From: Osedax fenrisi
Taxonomy: Eukaryota > Annelida > Polychaeta > Sabellida > Siboglinidae
DNA length: 64,000 bases
Direction: 5' to 3'
Assembly (NCBI GenBank): GCA_964019155.1
Contig: OZ025241.1
Coordinates: 27,476,559 to 27,540,558 of the forward strand
Below the pieces are notes generated by a model. That model did not search any database, was not told the DNA's origin, and saw only the letters and a list, made by a program, of their open reading frames with translations. Position 1 is the first letter of the stretch; the number at the start of each line of letters is the position of its first letter. Positions 1 to 13,782 of this stretch are shown here, piece by piece. The position numbers and the translations under genes were made by a program.

Positions 1-990
1 CTAAGAGGAAAAGTTAACATTAATAAAGCGAGATATCCCAGGTTCTATCACAGTTTTTAATTGATCTAATAATTTAATAAATGATAAATAAAAACAGAAG
101 ACAATTGTTTTACACATTTGTTTTATATTATAAATTTATAAAAAATACGTACAAGTCCACTACTTATTGAGGGGTCTATGTGTATCGCTATCTGTATATA
201 TGTGATTCAATATATAAATATTATTATTATAATGTAGTATTTTAGTAAGCTGATACTATGATAAATAATACTCAGTAGTTGTATAGGTGTATCGTGATCT
301 AGTATATTATATATTGATGATGAGTCAAGAAGACATATTTGCATTGAAATATTATTATTACTGTCAGAAGATTTATATTATATAATATCCTATTAGAAAG
401 AAAATATATAAATATACATAAATGTTGTGACTCTTGTATAGCTGATAACTTACTTAATATTTATTAAAATGATTAACTTTATTTTCTCAAATTAATGTGA
501 ACTACTTTTTAATATAATTATATATTTAATTATAATACTCTATGTAGATATATTATTTTGATAATTTCCATATTTATATTGTATTTGTAATATTACCAAA
601 TAATAGTTTACATCTGTTTATTTAGTGTTTGGTCTGGGTTGTATAATTTATAATATAACTTCGGACTAATTTACTCCAGAATAATAAATTAAAATTTACA
701 CATATAAATTCTTTAATATTACAATATTTTTTAATATTTACAATATATTTTCCTTTAATAAAATATGTTAAAATAATATACATACATATTTTATGTACAT
801 ATTATAAATATATAAATTAAATACTAGTATATAGGTCGTATTCTATGGTCGATTAATATATATATATATATATATATATATTTAATAAATCAAATGTCAG
901 AATATATATATGTATATATATTCTGAAGCGTTCGAAGTTTCTAATTATATAATCATTGATTAATAATCGAGAACATGTCGAATTTTCATA
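1..990. other. AT-rich DNA without recognisable features
   Basis: No exon-like stretch or repeat family seen apart from a (TA)n tract at about 858-882. Confidence 0.6.
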
Positions 991-1344
991 ATCCATAATC
1001 GATAGACGTTACTAAGATACAGCGGTAAACTATTTCTCACAACATCTCGTTATTGCTCGTCATCTATCGCCAGTTATCGAACATTCTCGTCTAACCCGAG
1101 GCATTATTTCACGTCAAATCATCCCCGGGGAGTATGATTTTGGCCCGCGTTTTGAATTATTAATCTAATTACACGTACACTCTACGTCGATACACTGTAC
1201 GTCGTACATCGTCCGTCGCACACACACAAACAATACAATACACACTGTACAACGGACTACTTCGTAATCGACATACATCAGTTAGTTACACTCGGAACAT
1301 CGTCTACGTATAATCTCACAAGATCGCAATAACGTATAGTATAC

Positions 1345-1354
1345 TTTATAAAGG
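1345..1354 (+). promoter_or_regulatory. TATA-like box of gene A
   Basis: TTTATAAAGG in a block richer in G+C than its surroundings (about 1000-1660), 110 bp before the gene A start codon. That would leave a 5' untranslated leader of roughly 80 nt. A 14-bp direct repeat (gaagtagggtgct-like) sits at about 1430-1455 within the leader. Confidence 0.45.
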
Positions 1355-1463
1355 GTTGCGTAATATCAAATAGTAATATATCGCAATAGTAATAGTTACG
1401 TAATAGTTGGTGGTGAACGCGTATGGTGCTGAAGTAGGGTGCTGAAGTAGGGTGCGAAGCGCG

Positions 1464-1577
1464 ATGGAAGCCGACATTTCCATAGCGGACAAGGACATCT
1501 CTTTCACTCGGTCGGATAATCCGCGCATCACGAACTTGGCCGAAAGATCTCCCGAAGTGACCAGAGCTAATCTACAG
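1464..1577 (+). CDS. Gene A exon 1 (start codon)
   Basis: Thirty-eight codons begin MEADISIADKD and end at CAG with donor gttagc, phase 0. An upstream in-frame TGA fixes the ATG as the first possible start in this reading. A TATA-like box lies about 110 bp upstream. Confidence 0.72.
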
Positions 1578-4500
1578 GTTAGCGGCGGCCGTGACCTATG
1601 ACCTATGACCTACGCACCGTAACACGTTACGTTAACCCCCCCCCGTATACCTAAATACGTCGTATAGTACGCGAATATAGGTTTAATACAGCGGGGTTTG
1701 GGTTGTTCCGTGAAATACCCTACAATTACCCTGTAGGGTATAGAACACATTTAGCTCTTTCAATACTGTAAAATATTGTATTAGTAGGATACCTTATTTT
1801 CTCACTAAAACTGACTCCTGGCGTATATTGTTGGAGAGATTATTACGATAACATACTTTATTTAAATGTAAGCTCGCTTCTATCATATATTTACTTACTG
1901 TCAATATGTATTAGTATTTCACGAATAAGTTGATAGGGACACGTTAATACACACGCACATACACACACAAAATCAAACACACACACAAAAAAACACACAC
2001 AAACACATACAAACACACATACATATACACAGACATAAGTATATACTTATCATTAATAATGATAGGATACTATCTAGCTCTATTGTTAATTTACAACTCT
2101 ACCGTATAACTCTGGTTCATCACTAACATTCATTACTAATATCACTTATAGGTGTACACTTTATATTATTATTATTATCAGATTTAGATTTTACACCAGG
2201 GTAATTAAAGAAGCAGAGATTATCGATATAATTACCCTTTATAAATTAGTTATCGATATATCTATAATAGGAAATATAGGTATATACCAAATTATCATAC
2301 CTAATAATTACATAATTAATATATGTAATATACATTAGTAATTTGATGGAGACATTATTTAAAGTAATACGTTCAGAATCATAAATTTGGCATTTAAAGA
2401 ATTCATTCATAAATGTATATACATTCTATATAAAGGGGGTATCCCATTACCAGTATTTCCGGCAAGTTTCCGGAAATATTGTAACTTTAAAGGGGGTACA
2501 TTACAACTTATCCCATTACAACTTGATATAAAATAGTTTTAAAGTTACAATATTTCCGTCAAGTTTCCGGAAATACCTGTAGTGTGACTTGTAGTACCCT
2601 CCCTAATGTATATTTCATAATCATTTTATTTTCTTTATTGATGATACACTTATTCTACAATAAGCAAATATTAATACTATTTACTTATTACTTATTTTAA
2701 TATTTATATTTTATATTTATATTTATATTAATATAATCTTTATTCGGAAAATTTGAAAGTATACTTTATATATATATATATAATATTAATGTTACTTTAT
2801 TTGCCTTATACATTATAGTAATGATATTTCTAGGAAAATCACTGTAGGAATACCTAATCCCTATATACATACATATATATAATAATAATACATATTTACA
2901 TATAATATCATTATAATACAGTATTTTATTATAAGTGCGAACACAATATAAAAATATATTTAAATATTAATTTATTAATTTTATGGATTAGATTAGAATA
3001 TTAAATTAGAATATTTTACTCTCGCTTAAATTAAAATAAAAAATAGGTTATAATGATTATAGATAAATAACTCTCGTAAATAACTCTCGTAAATAACTCT
3101 CGTATCTAGCCTATAGGCTATAGATTTTTAAATCTATAGATTTCAAATAAATTAATTTATATATCCCAAATGTTCACTTTTAAATATACGTATATACGTA
3201 CGTATAGTTATAGTATACTTTATTAAGTGGTTATGACTCATAGTATGCTTCATACACCATGAGTCATACGAGATGTGAATGTCGTGTTTCATAAGGAACT
3301 ATAGTGTATACACTATACACTCTATACACAGGTATACATGTATACATGTACTGAATAATGTACAGAAACTGTAAGTTATTCGAATACCTATAGGTATACT
3401 TAGGTGTCTGAAGTAGATCTAGTTACCCACACACAAACACTCGCGTATATTACTATATAGGAAATTACCGCTATTTCGAACTTCAAAGTAATTACTAGAA
3501 TAAACTAATGTACACACACAAACACATACGCATGCGTACACATACACATACACATATACATATACACTATATATTTAGGGCTTTACGGAGAATTCTCATG
3601 TATCCAGTGATTTTGCTGTTGAGCGTTTAGCGTACATTAATCATCTCATAGATCAATACACTTTCTACAGTTGCTACAAAGAGTATTCTTTGAATGTTAA
3701 GTAATATACTTCCATATAATATGCATTCTATGTAGTGCATTCCATTCTAGAGTCTTTCTCACTTTATTTTCATTTTCTGACGAGTTTATCCAAAAACAAG
3801 GTAGTTAACATCTTTTTCGACTTGTAACGTTTGACAATCAGCTGTTTTGAATACCATTTAGTCAGGTGTGTTTTAAGCTATTATTTTAGTATTTTTAGTA
3901 ATCAGAAGTAGTCCTACTTTTTTTGCATTCAAACTCTACCCTTTACAGTAACTCCCTGGCTTGAATTACAGTATTGGATAATAAGGCTATAACATCAGAA
4001 AAATCCAAATCTGTTAGAATAGTTGGAGATAATCTTCGACTTCTGCTGGGGACAATGGTAAATCCCAATTCCTCTTCACGATCATTAAGGATGATCATAG
4101 GAACCGAAATTTGTGAAATTTGTAAGTATACAAAACGCTCTAGTAAATATCTTATGGAGAATAAAACAAAAAGTAAGTTACAAACAAATTTGACCAAATT
4201 TGAACAATTTTTTATATGTTTTTTCTAAGATTATGTATAATTTGGATTGAAAAATATACGATTTTCATTGTTTTTTAACAAAATATATAAATAGTGGAAT
4301 TAAAACACAAATAATAAATATATTTTGATGAAACATTTGAAAATGTTTATCATATAAATATATAATAAAATATTTTAAATACTAAATTTTATTTTTAAGG
4401 AAAAATCCTAGAATTTGCGAGGATATTCCTAGAAAGGCAAAAATACTTGTTTTTTCCAATTAAAATACTTAAAAAATTTAAAACATATATAAATACTGTG

Positions 4501-7500
4501 TATATATTATAAAAACTAAATAAATACTTTATTAATAAATTGCTTACATTTCCAATCGATGGTAAATTTTTATATAAAAATTTACTATTTACACAATATT
4601 TATTAGAGATTTTTTTGTGGTTATAAATTTTATGTATTCCAAATATTTAATTTAAAATAAATATTTAAATAGATAATATTATTGAATTTATATATTTAAT
4701 TTAATTTATATACAATATATTTATTATATATTATAATATAATGTTATTATAAATTACCAACATTTCCTTTAAATTCACATAATATGTATAAGTAAAATAT
4801 AGAGAAATATAAAGAATAATATTTATTTAAAAAATCTTTTTTAGATTTTGGATTTATATGAATGCATTATCTGCCATTCAATTAGTGTAATATGTATCCG
4901 TACATCTCGCTCAGTTGGGTCAGAAAGACACTTATATGTGTTTGATACCATTTATATGGTTATTCTAACCGTTTGAGTATGGCTATAGCCTATAGGATAT
5001 TCTGGAAATCGAATATAACAATATTGTTCATATTGATTATATAATAATTAGTAATAGGTTGATATACAGATGAACAATTAAAAATAAAAATATAAAATTT
5101 CAAAATAAAATAATAACAATAGATCTATGCAATCGTAGAGTCATATGTTAAAATGGGTAAAATGGGAAATATTTATTTCTGAAAAATTTATTTTGATATT
5201 TTTACATAACTTTGAAGGTGTACGCAATATCTAAAACTAAATAAAAATAAAATCCGAGAATTCTATCGTTATTAGAATTCAAATTCTATAAGAAAAAAAT
5301 TATCATTATTTTTTTTATTTTGTGATCATCCTTAACGTCCGACGTCGTCCGTTAAGCCGGCTCGTGAGGCATGTTTTTTTCTATAATAGATAAGGTCCCT
5401 CTACGTATATTAAGATAGAACCTAGGGGAAAGTAACCGAATACAGACAGTGCCCGAATACGGACACTCTCGGTATCTCAGAAACCATAAATCCTACAAAA
5501 AAAATGTTAATGAATAAAATATTCATAATTATAAAAATAGTCTAAAAAAGTATTTTTTATTTTTTAATTATTCAAAATATTGCTAATATATCCAATAAAC
5601 TGATTTTTTTATTACGTTTTTAAATTTATGAAAAAAAATTTCAACTTAAAACCTTCTCATGAATATACAAATGTATCGATATAAAATATAATACTATAAT
5701 ATTAAAAAATAAAGCATTCTAAAAATGTTATTTTTAATTTCTATATTTGTCATCAAATATTTATTAAGTTATAAGCATATATGTAGATGTCATATAATTT
5801 CCTAATACGGACACTATAAATGTCTTAATACGGACACCCTATAACCAATCAACGTGCAGCATATGAACTATACTGATTTTCATAAAAATCGCGTGCTTTA
5901 TAATATTAATACTACCAATATAGCTAATTCTAAAAAAAATATTATTTAGATACGTAAATTGTATTATTAATTAAAAAATAATAAAAATAATTAAAATATT
6001 AACTAATTAAATTACAATATATTTTTCATAAAATTAATTATAAATAACGTAATTATAATTTGTCTGATTGATTCATCACTAATATATAGTTTATCTAGTG
6101 TTATATAGGGTACCCTATACGGAAACGTGTCCGTATTATAACACAGGGTTTCCGTATTCGGACATGGTTACCGAATACGGACACCCCCGTTATCTATGGA
6201 ATTAAAAGATTAAATAACATTTTAAAATTACAATAATATCAATAATCATATAATATTAATATATTGTAATTTTTAAATAAAAATAATGAGTCATAAAAAG
6301 TTAAGACCATTTATTGTTAAAGTGTCCGTATTAGGTTATTTTCCCCTATAGAAAGCAAAATCCGAAAACTAAAATTAGATACATTCATTAGTTATTGAGC
6401 GATTTTTCCCAGATAATTAGTAATAGATAGATACAAATATTAACATGGGGTTAATAGGAAGTAATTTAAATTGTGTATTAATCAGTTTGTATACACTATA
6501 TTTTAATAAAAACACATACATTGTCTTATAATTATATTTATCAATTATTGTACGTCGATACAAATGTTAAAATATATCCTGAATTATGTGTGTGCAAATT
6601 CCTAGAAATATTTATTAAATATGATTTATGTTGTTTTTTTTATTTAGAATTTAAAAAAAAATAATAATAATTATATGTTATATGTATATATATACATAAT
6701 AATAGCAATATAGATCAGCTTATTTTTATTATTTATTATTTTAATAATTTAAAAAAAATGATTATTAACAATTTATAATATAATTTTTTTTTGAATTGTC
6801 AATGGCCTAAAAAAAAATGTTGGCATATTTTTTTGAATTTTTTTTTGTATCTTAAGTGTATTATTGATTTTATAATAATTTGTATTTATGTATTAAATTC
6901 TATCATATTTAATAGTTAACATTTTTTTTTGTTAAATTCCGAAGATATTACATATAATATTACATGTATTTTTTAAATCAAATAAAGCTCTTAAACTAAT
7001 GAATTATTTTCATTTTTATTAATGCCATCTTAATACACGTGCACTTTCCTTTAAGAAACTTCTAGTGCTTTTCTATTCTAAAAGTACAAGCTAAATGTCC
7101 AGCTAAACATCCGACGTCGTCCGTTGATTGCTTTTCTTAGTGCATAATCTAGTACAATAATAAATAGGTAAGGTGATATAGTCTACTATATCAAACTCTT
7201 CAGATACGCCATCTGGTGAGCATACATTCGCTCTAGTATTGTATAGCTCCCATTTTTTGCATTAACAAGTTTATTAGGCATTCCATATGATCTAAGTACT
7301 TTAGCCAACTTTCATCTATTTATAGAATTGAATGCCTTCTTGAAGTCACTAAATGTTAAGACAGCTGATACATTATTATCCGTAATTCCCTCCATTATCC
7401 TTCTTATTGCTAGTATCTGGCCTACTGTTTATCTCTTGTGTCTGAATTATATTTATTGGGTCTAAGTAGAGTATATAATACCGGACATATTAGATTTAGT

Positions 7501-8289
7501 ATCATACGATTATACGTGTTGGCCATTACAGAAGTGAGTCTAATTCCACGGTAGTTATCAGCTTTGGTGAGATCTCTCGATTTAGGTACTGTGACTATGT
7601 TAGAAATGTTCCATAGTATATATAATAAAATGTGGGTGTAGATATTATTATAATTTTATTTTTCATATATATTTATAGGAAGAACAAAAGTTACGACGGG
7701 ATCTTAAAAGTCTAGAACGTTCCGAAAGGGTAATGTCCGCTAAAATATATAGCGAACAAAGACGTCAGAATGATAGATTCCAAAAGAAATTAGAAAAATC
7801 TAGAATATTAGACATTAAATTATTTCAGGGTACCGAATCAAGTTTGATCAAAAGGTATTTGTTATTTTACCATTGACTATACTCCATTAACTATACATCA
7901 TATGTTCATATTACTTATAATAAAATACCACCAAAATATAATATTTTAATATTGATCATTTATCTATGTAAATATACTACTATACATACACATGTAATAG
8001 TTATTGAATTTAGATTATAAACATATATATATTAAAATATTAATTGTAATAGAAAAAGTTCTGCAGCTTGGTCCAGACAATCCTATTTTAATATGGATAA
8101 TTTTTCGCGTCCAATCACGAGTAGTCAATGTAGGTCAACTCCTCAAGAAGACAAGTTCACAAATCAACGACCAAAAACAAGCGCATTATCCAAGGTTCAA
8201 CTTCAACATTTGTATAATTATGTATATTGTAAACATTTATATATATATATATATATAAAGGTATTGGAAATTCTATAGATATATAGAAT

Positions 8290-8348
<59 letters not shown>

Positions 8349-8590
8349 ATACTATATACGTACATATATACATATAAAACATGTTCTATATGTTGTAATG
8401 TGAATAGTCGTAAACCAAGTCAACATATTTGAAATGGTTCTATACTTTTGATACATCTTACCTTAATAGGTGTGCCTGTTTTAAACTTATTCATATACGT
8501 TGAATATTCTAAACGAACTTCTTACTTTATAGAATTATCTAGATCAAATTTTCTAAGGAGTATTTATTTGTCATATAATTATACATACAA

Positions 8591-8633
<43 letters not shown>

Positions 8634-11600
8634 CAAATAACACACATACATACACACATATATACACACATATATACATACATATTATTCTGCTTCATGT
8701 TAGGTTACATGTCGAGGCAAATCCGCTCTCAGACCAAAGACCACAACGGGAGTGGTACATTGGGAAGATGACATGAAACCATGTGACGTCACCGTTAAGG
8801 TCAACGACACAAGACTACTTAATTCTCCCGTATATCTACTGGATAATTCTACTATTAGGGGTAAGTATTGTTACGTGTACCATTGTACCTATTGTTCAAT
8901 GATATAATAGATATCAATCAATATGTTAGATGCTTATTAGGGAGATACGTTAACATTTCTATTATGCTTACTTGCTTATTTCGGGATTGTTGTTTCCCGG
9001 ACAGTGAAAGTTCTCCAAATATCACGGTTCATCATAGCTACTTTCATCTCGCTCGCCGGTATACCAGTTTCGCGCTCCAGATTCCTGATGTAGGTTTCTG
9101 GTGGCCTTCCCCATCTTCTAGTTCCATGAGTAGGTTCCCAAAGAACTAGGTCCGAAAAACTTCATCATTTCTACGTAGGAAATGTCCAGCAAACTTTAAG
9201 AATCGACGTCTGATCTTTGTAGATATTTTTTCTATAGCCCAATACAGTATTTCGTTAGTAACTTTCTGAGACCAATGTACGTTTAATATCATTCGTATAA
9301 TTCGAGTGTATGTGCCATCAAGTTGTTTGAGTAGTGTTTTGGTGAGGGTCCAAGTCTCACATCCGTACAGCAGAATTGATTCAACTGTGGTATGCATGAA
9401 CCGTATTTCATTTTCCTACTAAGAGTTTATTTCCAGATATTCCTCATTTGATGACATGTTCTCCAAGCAAGCGCTTTTAAATCTTTTAAATCTTTTGCAC
9501 TGCTGTCTATCCATGCCCCTAGGTACTTTAAGTCTTCAACCCTTTTCAGAGTTGACCCATCTATAGCTTTGATTTCAAACTGTTGATTGGTATTGTAGCT
9601 CATGTATTTCGTTTTACCTGTATTCATGCTTAGTACTACTCGTTTTGCTGATTTTTCGACTCAAATGAGCATCTCTTGGGCTTCTGTGATACATTCACTT
9701 ACTAATGCAATATCATCTGCGAAGTTCATATCTGTAACAGTGAAAGGTGGTACACTTTTGCTTTTTCTTTTCCATAGTTGGAAACCTAGTTTATTTTCTC
9801 TTCTTTGTAAAGCTGTTCTCATAACATAATCGATAACTATGACAAAAAGGTATTGAGCTAACGTATCTCCTTGTAAAACACCAGCTAGAATGTTGAAAGT
9901 TTCTATTTCTCCATCAGGTGTAATGACCATAGCAGTATTATCTTCATACATTATGCTAATAGACGTACATTTTAAATATTTCTATTATACATTATAATAT
10001 ATACATATATACTTCTAAATTATTCGTATCATTTAAAATGCAATATGTAAATAGTATAATTTTTTAAATTACTATTTTATATATTAAGTATAACGAATAT
10101 ATACGAATATATACGACTATATACGTATATATATATACAGATAACTAAATATCTGGTTGTATTGTTTCGATCAACATTAATGATTCTATAAACACCACTG
10201 CAATACCTAACTATGATAATATAACGAGTTATTATTATTTCGTATAGAAAATAGCGAGATTGTGATCTACATGCCATCTAGTGACAGTAATTTTGAAATG
10301 GGCGCCTCTTTAAACCGACCAATCAGCTATCACGACAGATCAGGTTATTGTAGTGAAATGTATGGTAGATATAATGACAATCGTGATATACAGGAAATGA
10401 GTAATATTACTTCATATAGGAATAATTATCTTTATTACACACTTATAAGATATATTACATTATTACATACTCGTAGGTAGGCATCATAACCTACGTGTTT
10501 ACCATCTGATAATTACGTCATATTTTATAATAACCAAGATTAAAAATCTATGATATTTCATTATTATAATCATTAACAGTAAACTATAGAAAATAATGAA
10601 TTAACAATTATATAATAGTATATTATTAGTATATTACTATTATATATTATCCTATGTTTATATAGATGGTATGAATACCAGTGGAAATTATGAAAATGTG
10701 TCGTTTAAAAACAAGAGAGATTCATCGAGATTAAAATCAGCGAAATGTTATATAATATATATATATAATACGTATATTATAAGTATAATAAACATGACGA
10801 ATGTTATATATATAGGCCGAAGTACAATAAAACCGGCCACTTGCTTCGCCCCATCCATTCCTAACTTGGATACATCGAGTGCTTCTTTCCTACGGATTAT
10901 CGTGGACGCTTGCAATGAAGCGGAACAAAACACGGAAACCGAGGATGATAATAAACAGGTCGGCACAATTCACCGGATATGTTATCAACAACATAGAATT
11001 CTGTAGTCGTACGATTATATTAATTAAAGTTCATTCATCCAACCAATTATTTATATATATTTCGTTTATCTCGTTTACCTTGTAATTATTAGTGCAGCTT
11101 ATTTTCTCAGATTTCGTTTCCGCTAATTAATTTGTGTTTGTATTTTATTATACGATTACTTTCTTACTACATGGGAGAATATTCCATAACATATATGTTA
11201 ATTGTAATACCCCACTACTGGCCATTATAATCAGCATCATCTTCTTACATATATACATTATAGTCTATAATTTATAGAATTCACAGTTTATAGTCTATAA
11301 TTTATAGAATACTTTCAAGCTTTACAATTACATATTCTCAAATTAAATGTTATTTATAATAGTCAAAATTAATGTAATGTAACTAATTGCTTTATTTACC
11401 GATTTGAACATATTCTACTCTATATTATTACTTAAATTTGAATTATTATTAAAGTAGAATATATGTATATATATATTTATGCTATTAATTATATTTTAAT
11501 TATTATACAAGATTACTGACATTTATGTTAATTTAGAATCTTTATATTATTTGATAATGTTTTTATCAATATCTTAGATAAATACAATGAGGAAACATAT

Positions 11601-13733
11601 AGGGTAATGTATACATAGGTACTATAGTACTGTACTTTTATATACCCTTATAATTAAATAGTATTGAAATAAATTTACTCAATACACATAGGTAGGTGTA
11701 CCTAATTTTTTTAAATAGTATCCCAATCACTTCTGAAAATCGGTATTCGTATATAAATCTATATTATAATATACAATAACTCAACAAACACAATAGAAAC
11801 TTAGCAACGATGTGATAGCTATATTAAAGAAAAGAGAATTACAAGAGAGAAGCGATGATATCGATAAAAGAATCAAACATTTCTATAAAAGAATTCGCCC
11901 TTTGTCCAATGGTTACATAATAATTGATAAACTATAACTGCAATTAGTCCATGATAATATATATATATATATATATTTATTTTATAATATAATGTGATTT
12001 TATAGATTTATTAGAATATACCATGGTATTTATGCATAAATCATACAACAAAATGTTTAATGAATAACATATTAATAATGATATATATAGTCTAAATAAG
12101 TATTTTTTATTTTATAATTATTCATAATAGTGTTGATATATCTAATAAACTGATTTTTGTATTACGTTTTTAAATTTATAAAAATGTCAACATTAAACAT
12201 TCTCAAGAATATACAAACATTGATATAAAACATACAAATAAATTATTAAAAACTAAAGTATTCTAAACATTATATACATAATTGCTATATTTTTTATCAA
12301 CTATCAATTAAATTACTAGTATATCTCTATAGATCATATACATCCCTAATACGGATACTCTAGATGTCTCTAGACACCCTATAACCAATCAGCGCGCAGA
12401 ATATGAACTAGTCTGCTTTTGATAAAAATGTGTTATAATATTAATACCATCAATGAAGCTAAATCTAAAAATGTTGTTATTTAGATACTTAACTTGTACT
12501 ATTAATTAATTAAATAATACAAATTAATAAATTAATTACTAATTAGATTATAATACATTATTCATACAATTAATTATAAATAATGTAATATTAATTTATC
12601 TGATTGGTTTATCAATAATATATAGTTTATCTAGTGGTAGGTATCCTATATATGTTGTTGTATTCGGAAATGGGTTCCGAATAATAACATCCATATTATC
12701 TATTGAATAAATAGATTAAATAAAATCCAAATAATATCTATAATCATATAATATTAATATATTGAAATTTTTGAATACAAATATTTAGTCATAAAATGTT
12801 AAGACAATTTATTGTTAAAGTGTAACTATATCAGGTTACTTTCCCCTACTCATATTTTATTAATTTTTCATTAAAAATGTACTAAATCAATTTGTTATTA
12901 ACTTATACTTAATATTATAGATTAGAAAATTAGTTATATTAATAGATATACATATATTTATATAGAATTTTTTTTATTATTATTTAATACTCAATCGCAA
13001 AAGGTATCCACTTTTAATATACCAATTTTCTATAATTTAGTATAATAAGTATACTAATTTTGTATAAACATAAAATAAAAATAATACTTTAGAAGCTTAT
13101 ATCTCAGGAAATTTGTGTCCATTGTTATGCTATATCTAAAGCCCATATATATAAGATATATCTTGTTCCTTTTCATAGATATTTATATTAGGCTACTTTC
13201 ACCTACATAATATTTCCTTAAAAAATGCACTTAACTTTCTCGTACTATCTCATATACTCATATACTCATATACTAACTCATATATGAAGTATACTTCATT
13301 TTACTATAATACACCTTTATAGGTATCACCTCTTCTATCCATACATATAAAAAAGCATACACAGCATGCTCTACTCCATTATTAATTGTAAACTCCCTTA
13401 TATCATAATTTAATACCTTACCCCTTATCTATGGAATAAACTTACCAACTATATTCGTAACGTAAATAATATCCATATATTTAAAATTTGTTATATAAGA
13501 CTTATCATTATATAATTTAAAAAAATACAATTCTTACTTGAAATACATTACTATACAACTACATAATTATACTAACTTATTTAATTATAACAAAATACTG
13601 AATATATAAATTATTTACATGCGACATATTTATTAATTTATTCGTTACCTTTTTTTACCATCAGTAATTTTTTCTATGAAATAAATATATATATTCCATA
13701 ATGTTCGATAGTTTTTACTAGATTTTCGCATTA

Positions 13734-13782
<49 letters not shown>

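Noticed and set aside
8067..8076. Acceptor cag at 8064-8066 for gene A exon 3
   Set aside because: With the exon 2 phase it leads to a TAA within nine codons; the acceptor at 8075-8076 keeps the frame open.
10868..11085. Overlapping open frames on both strands at gene A exon 7
   Set aside because: Shadows of exon 7 in other frames.
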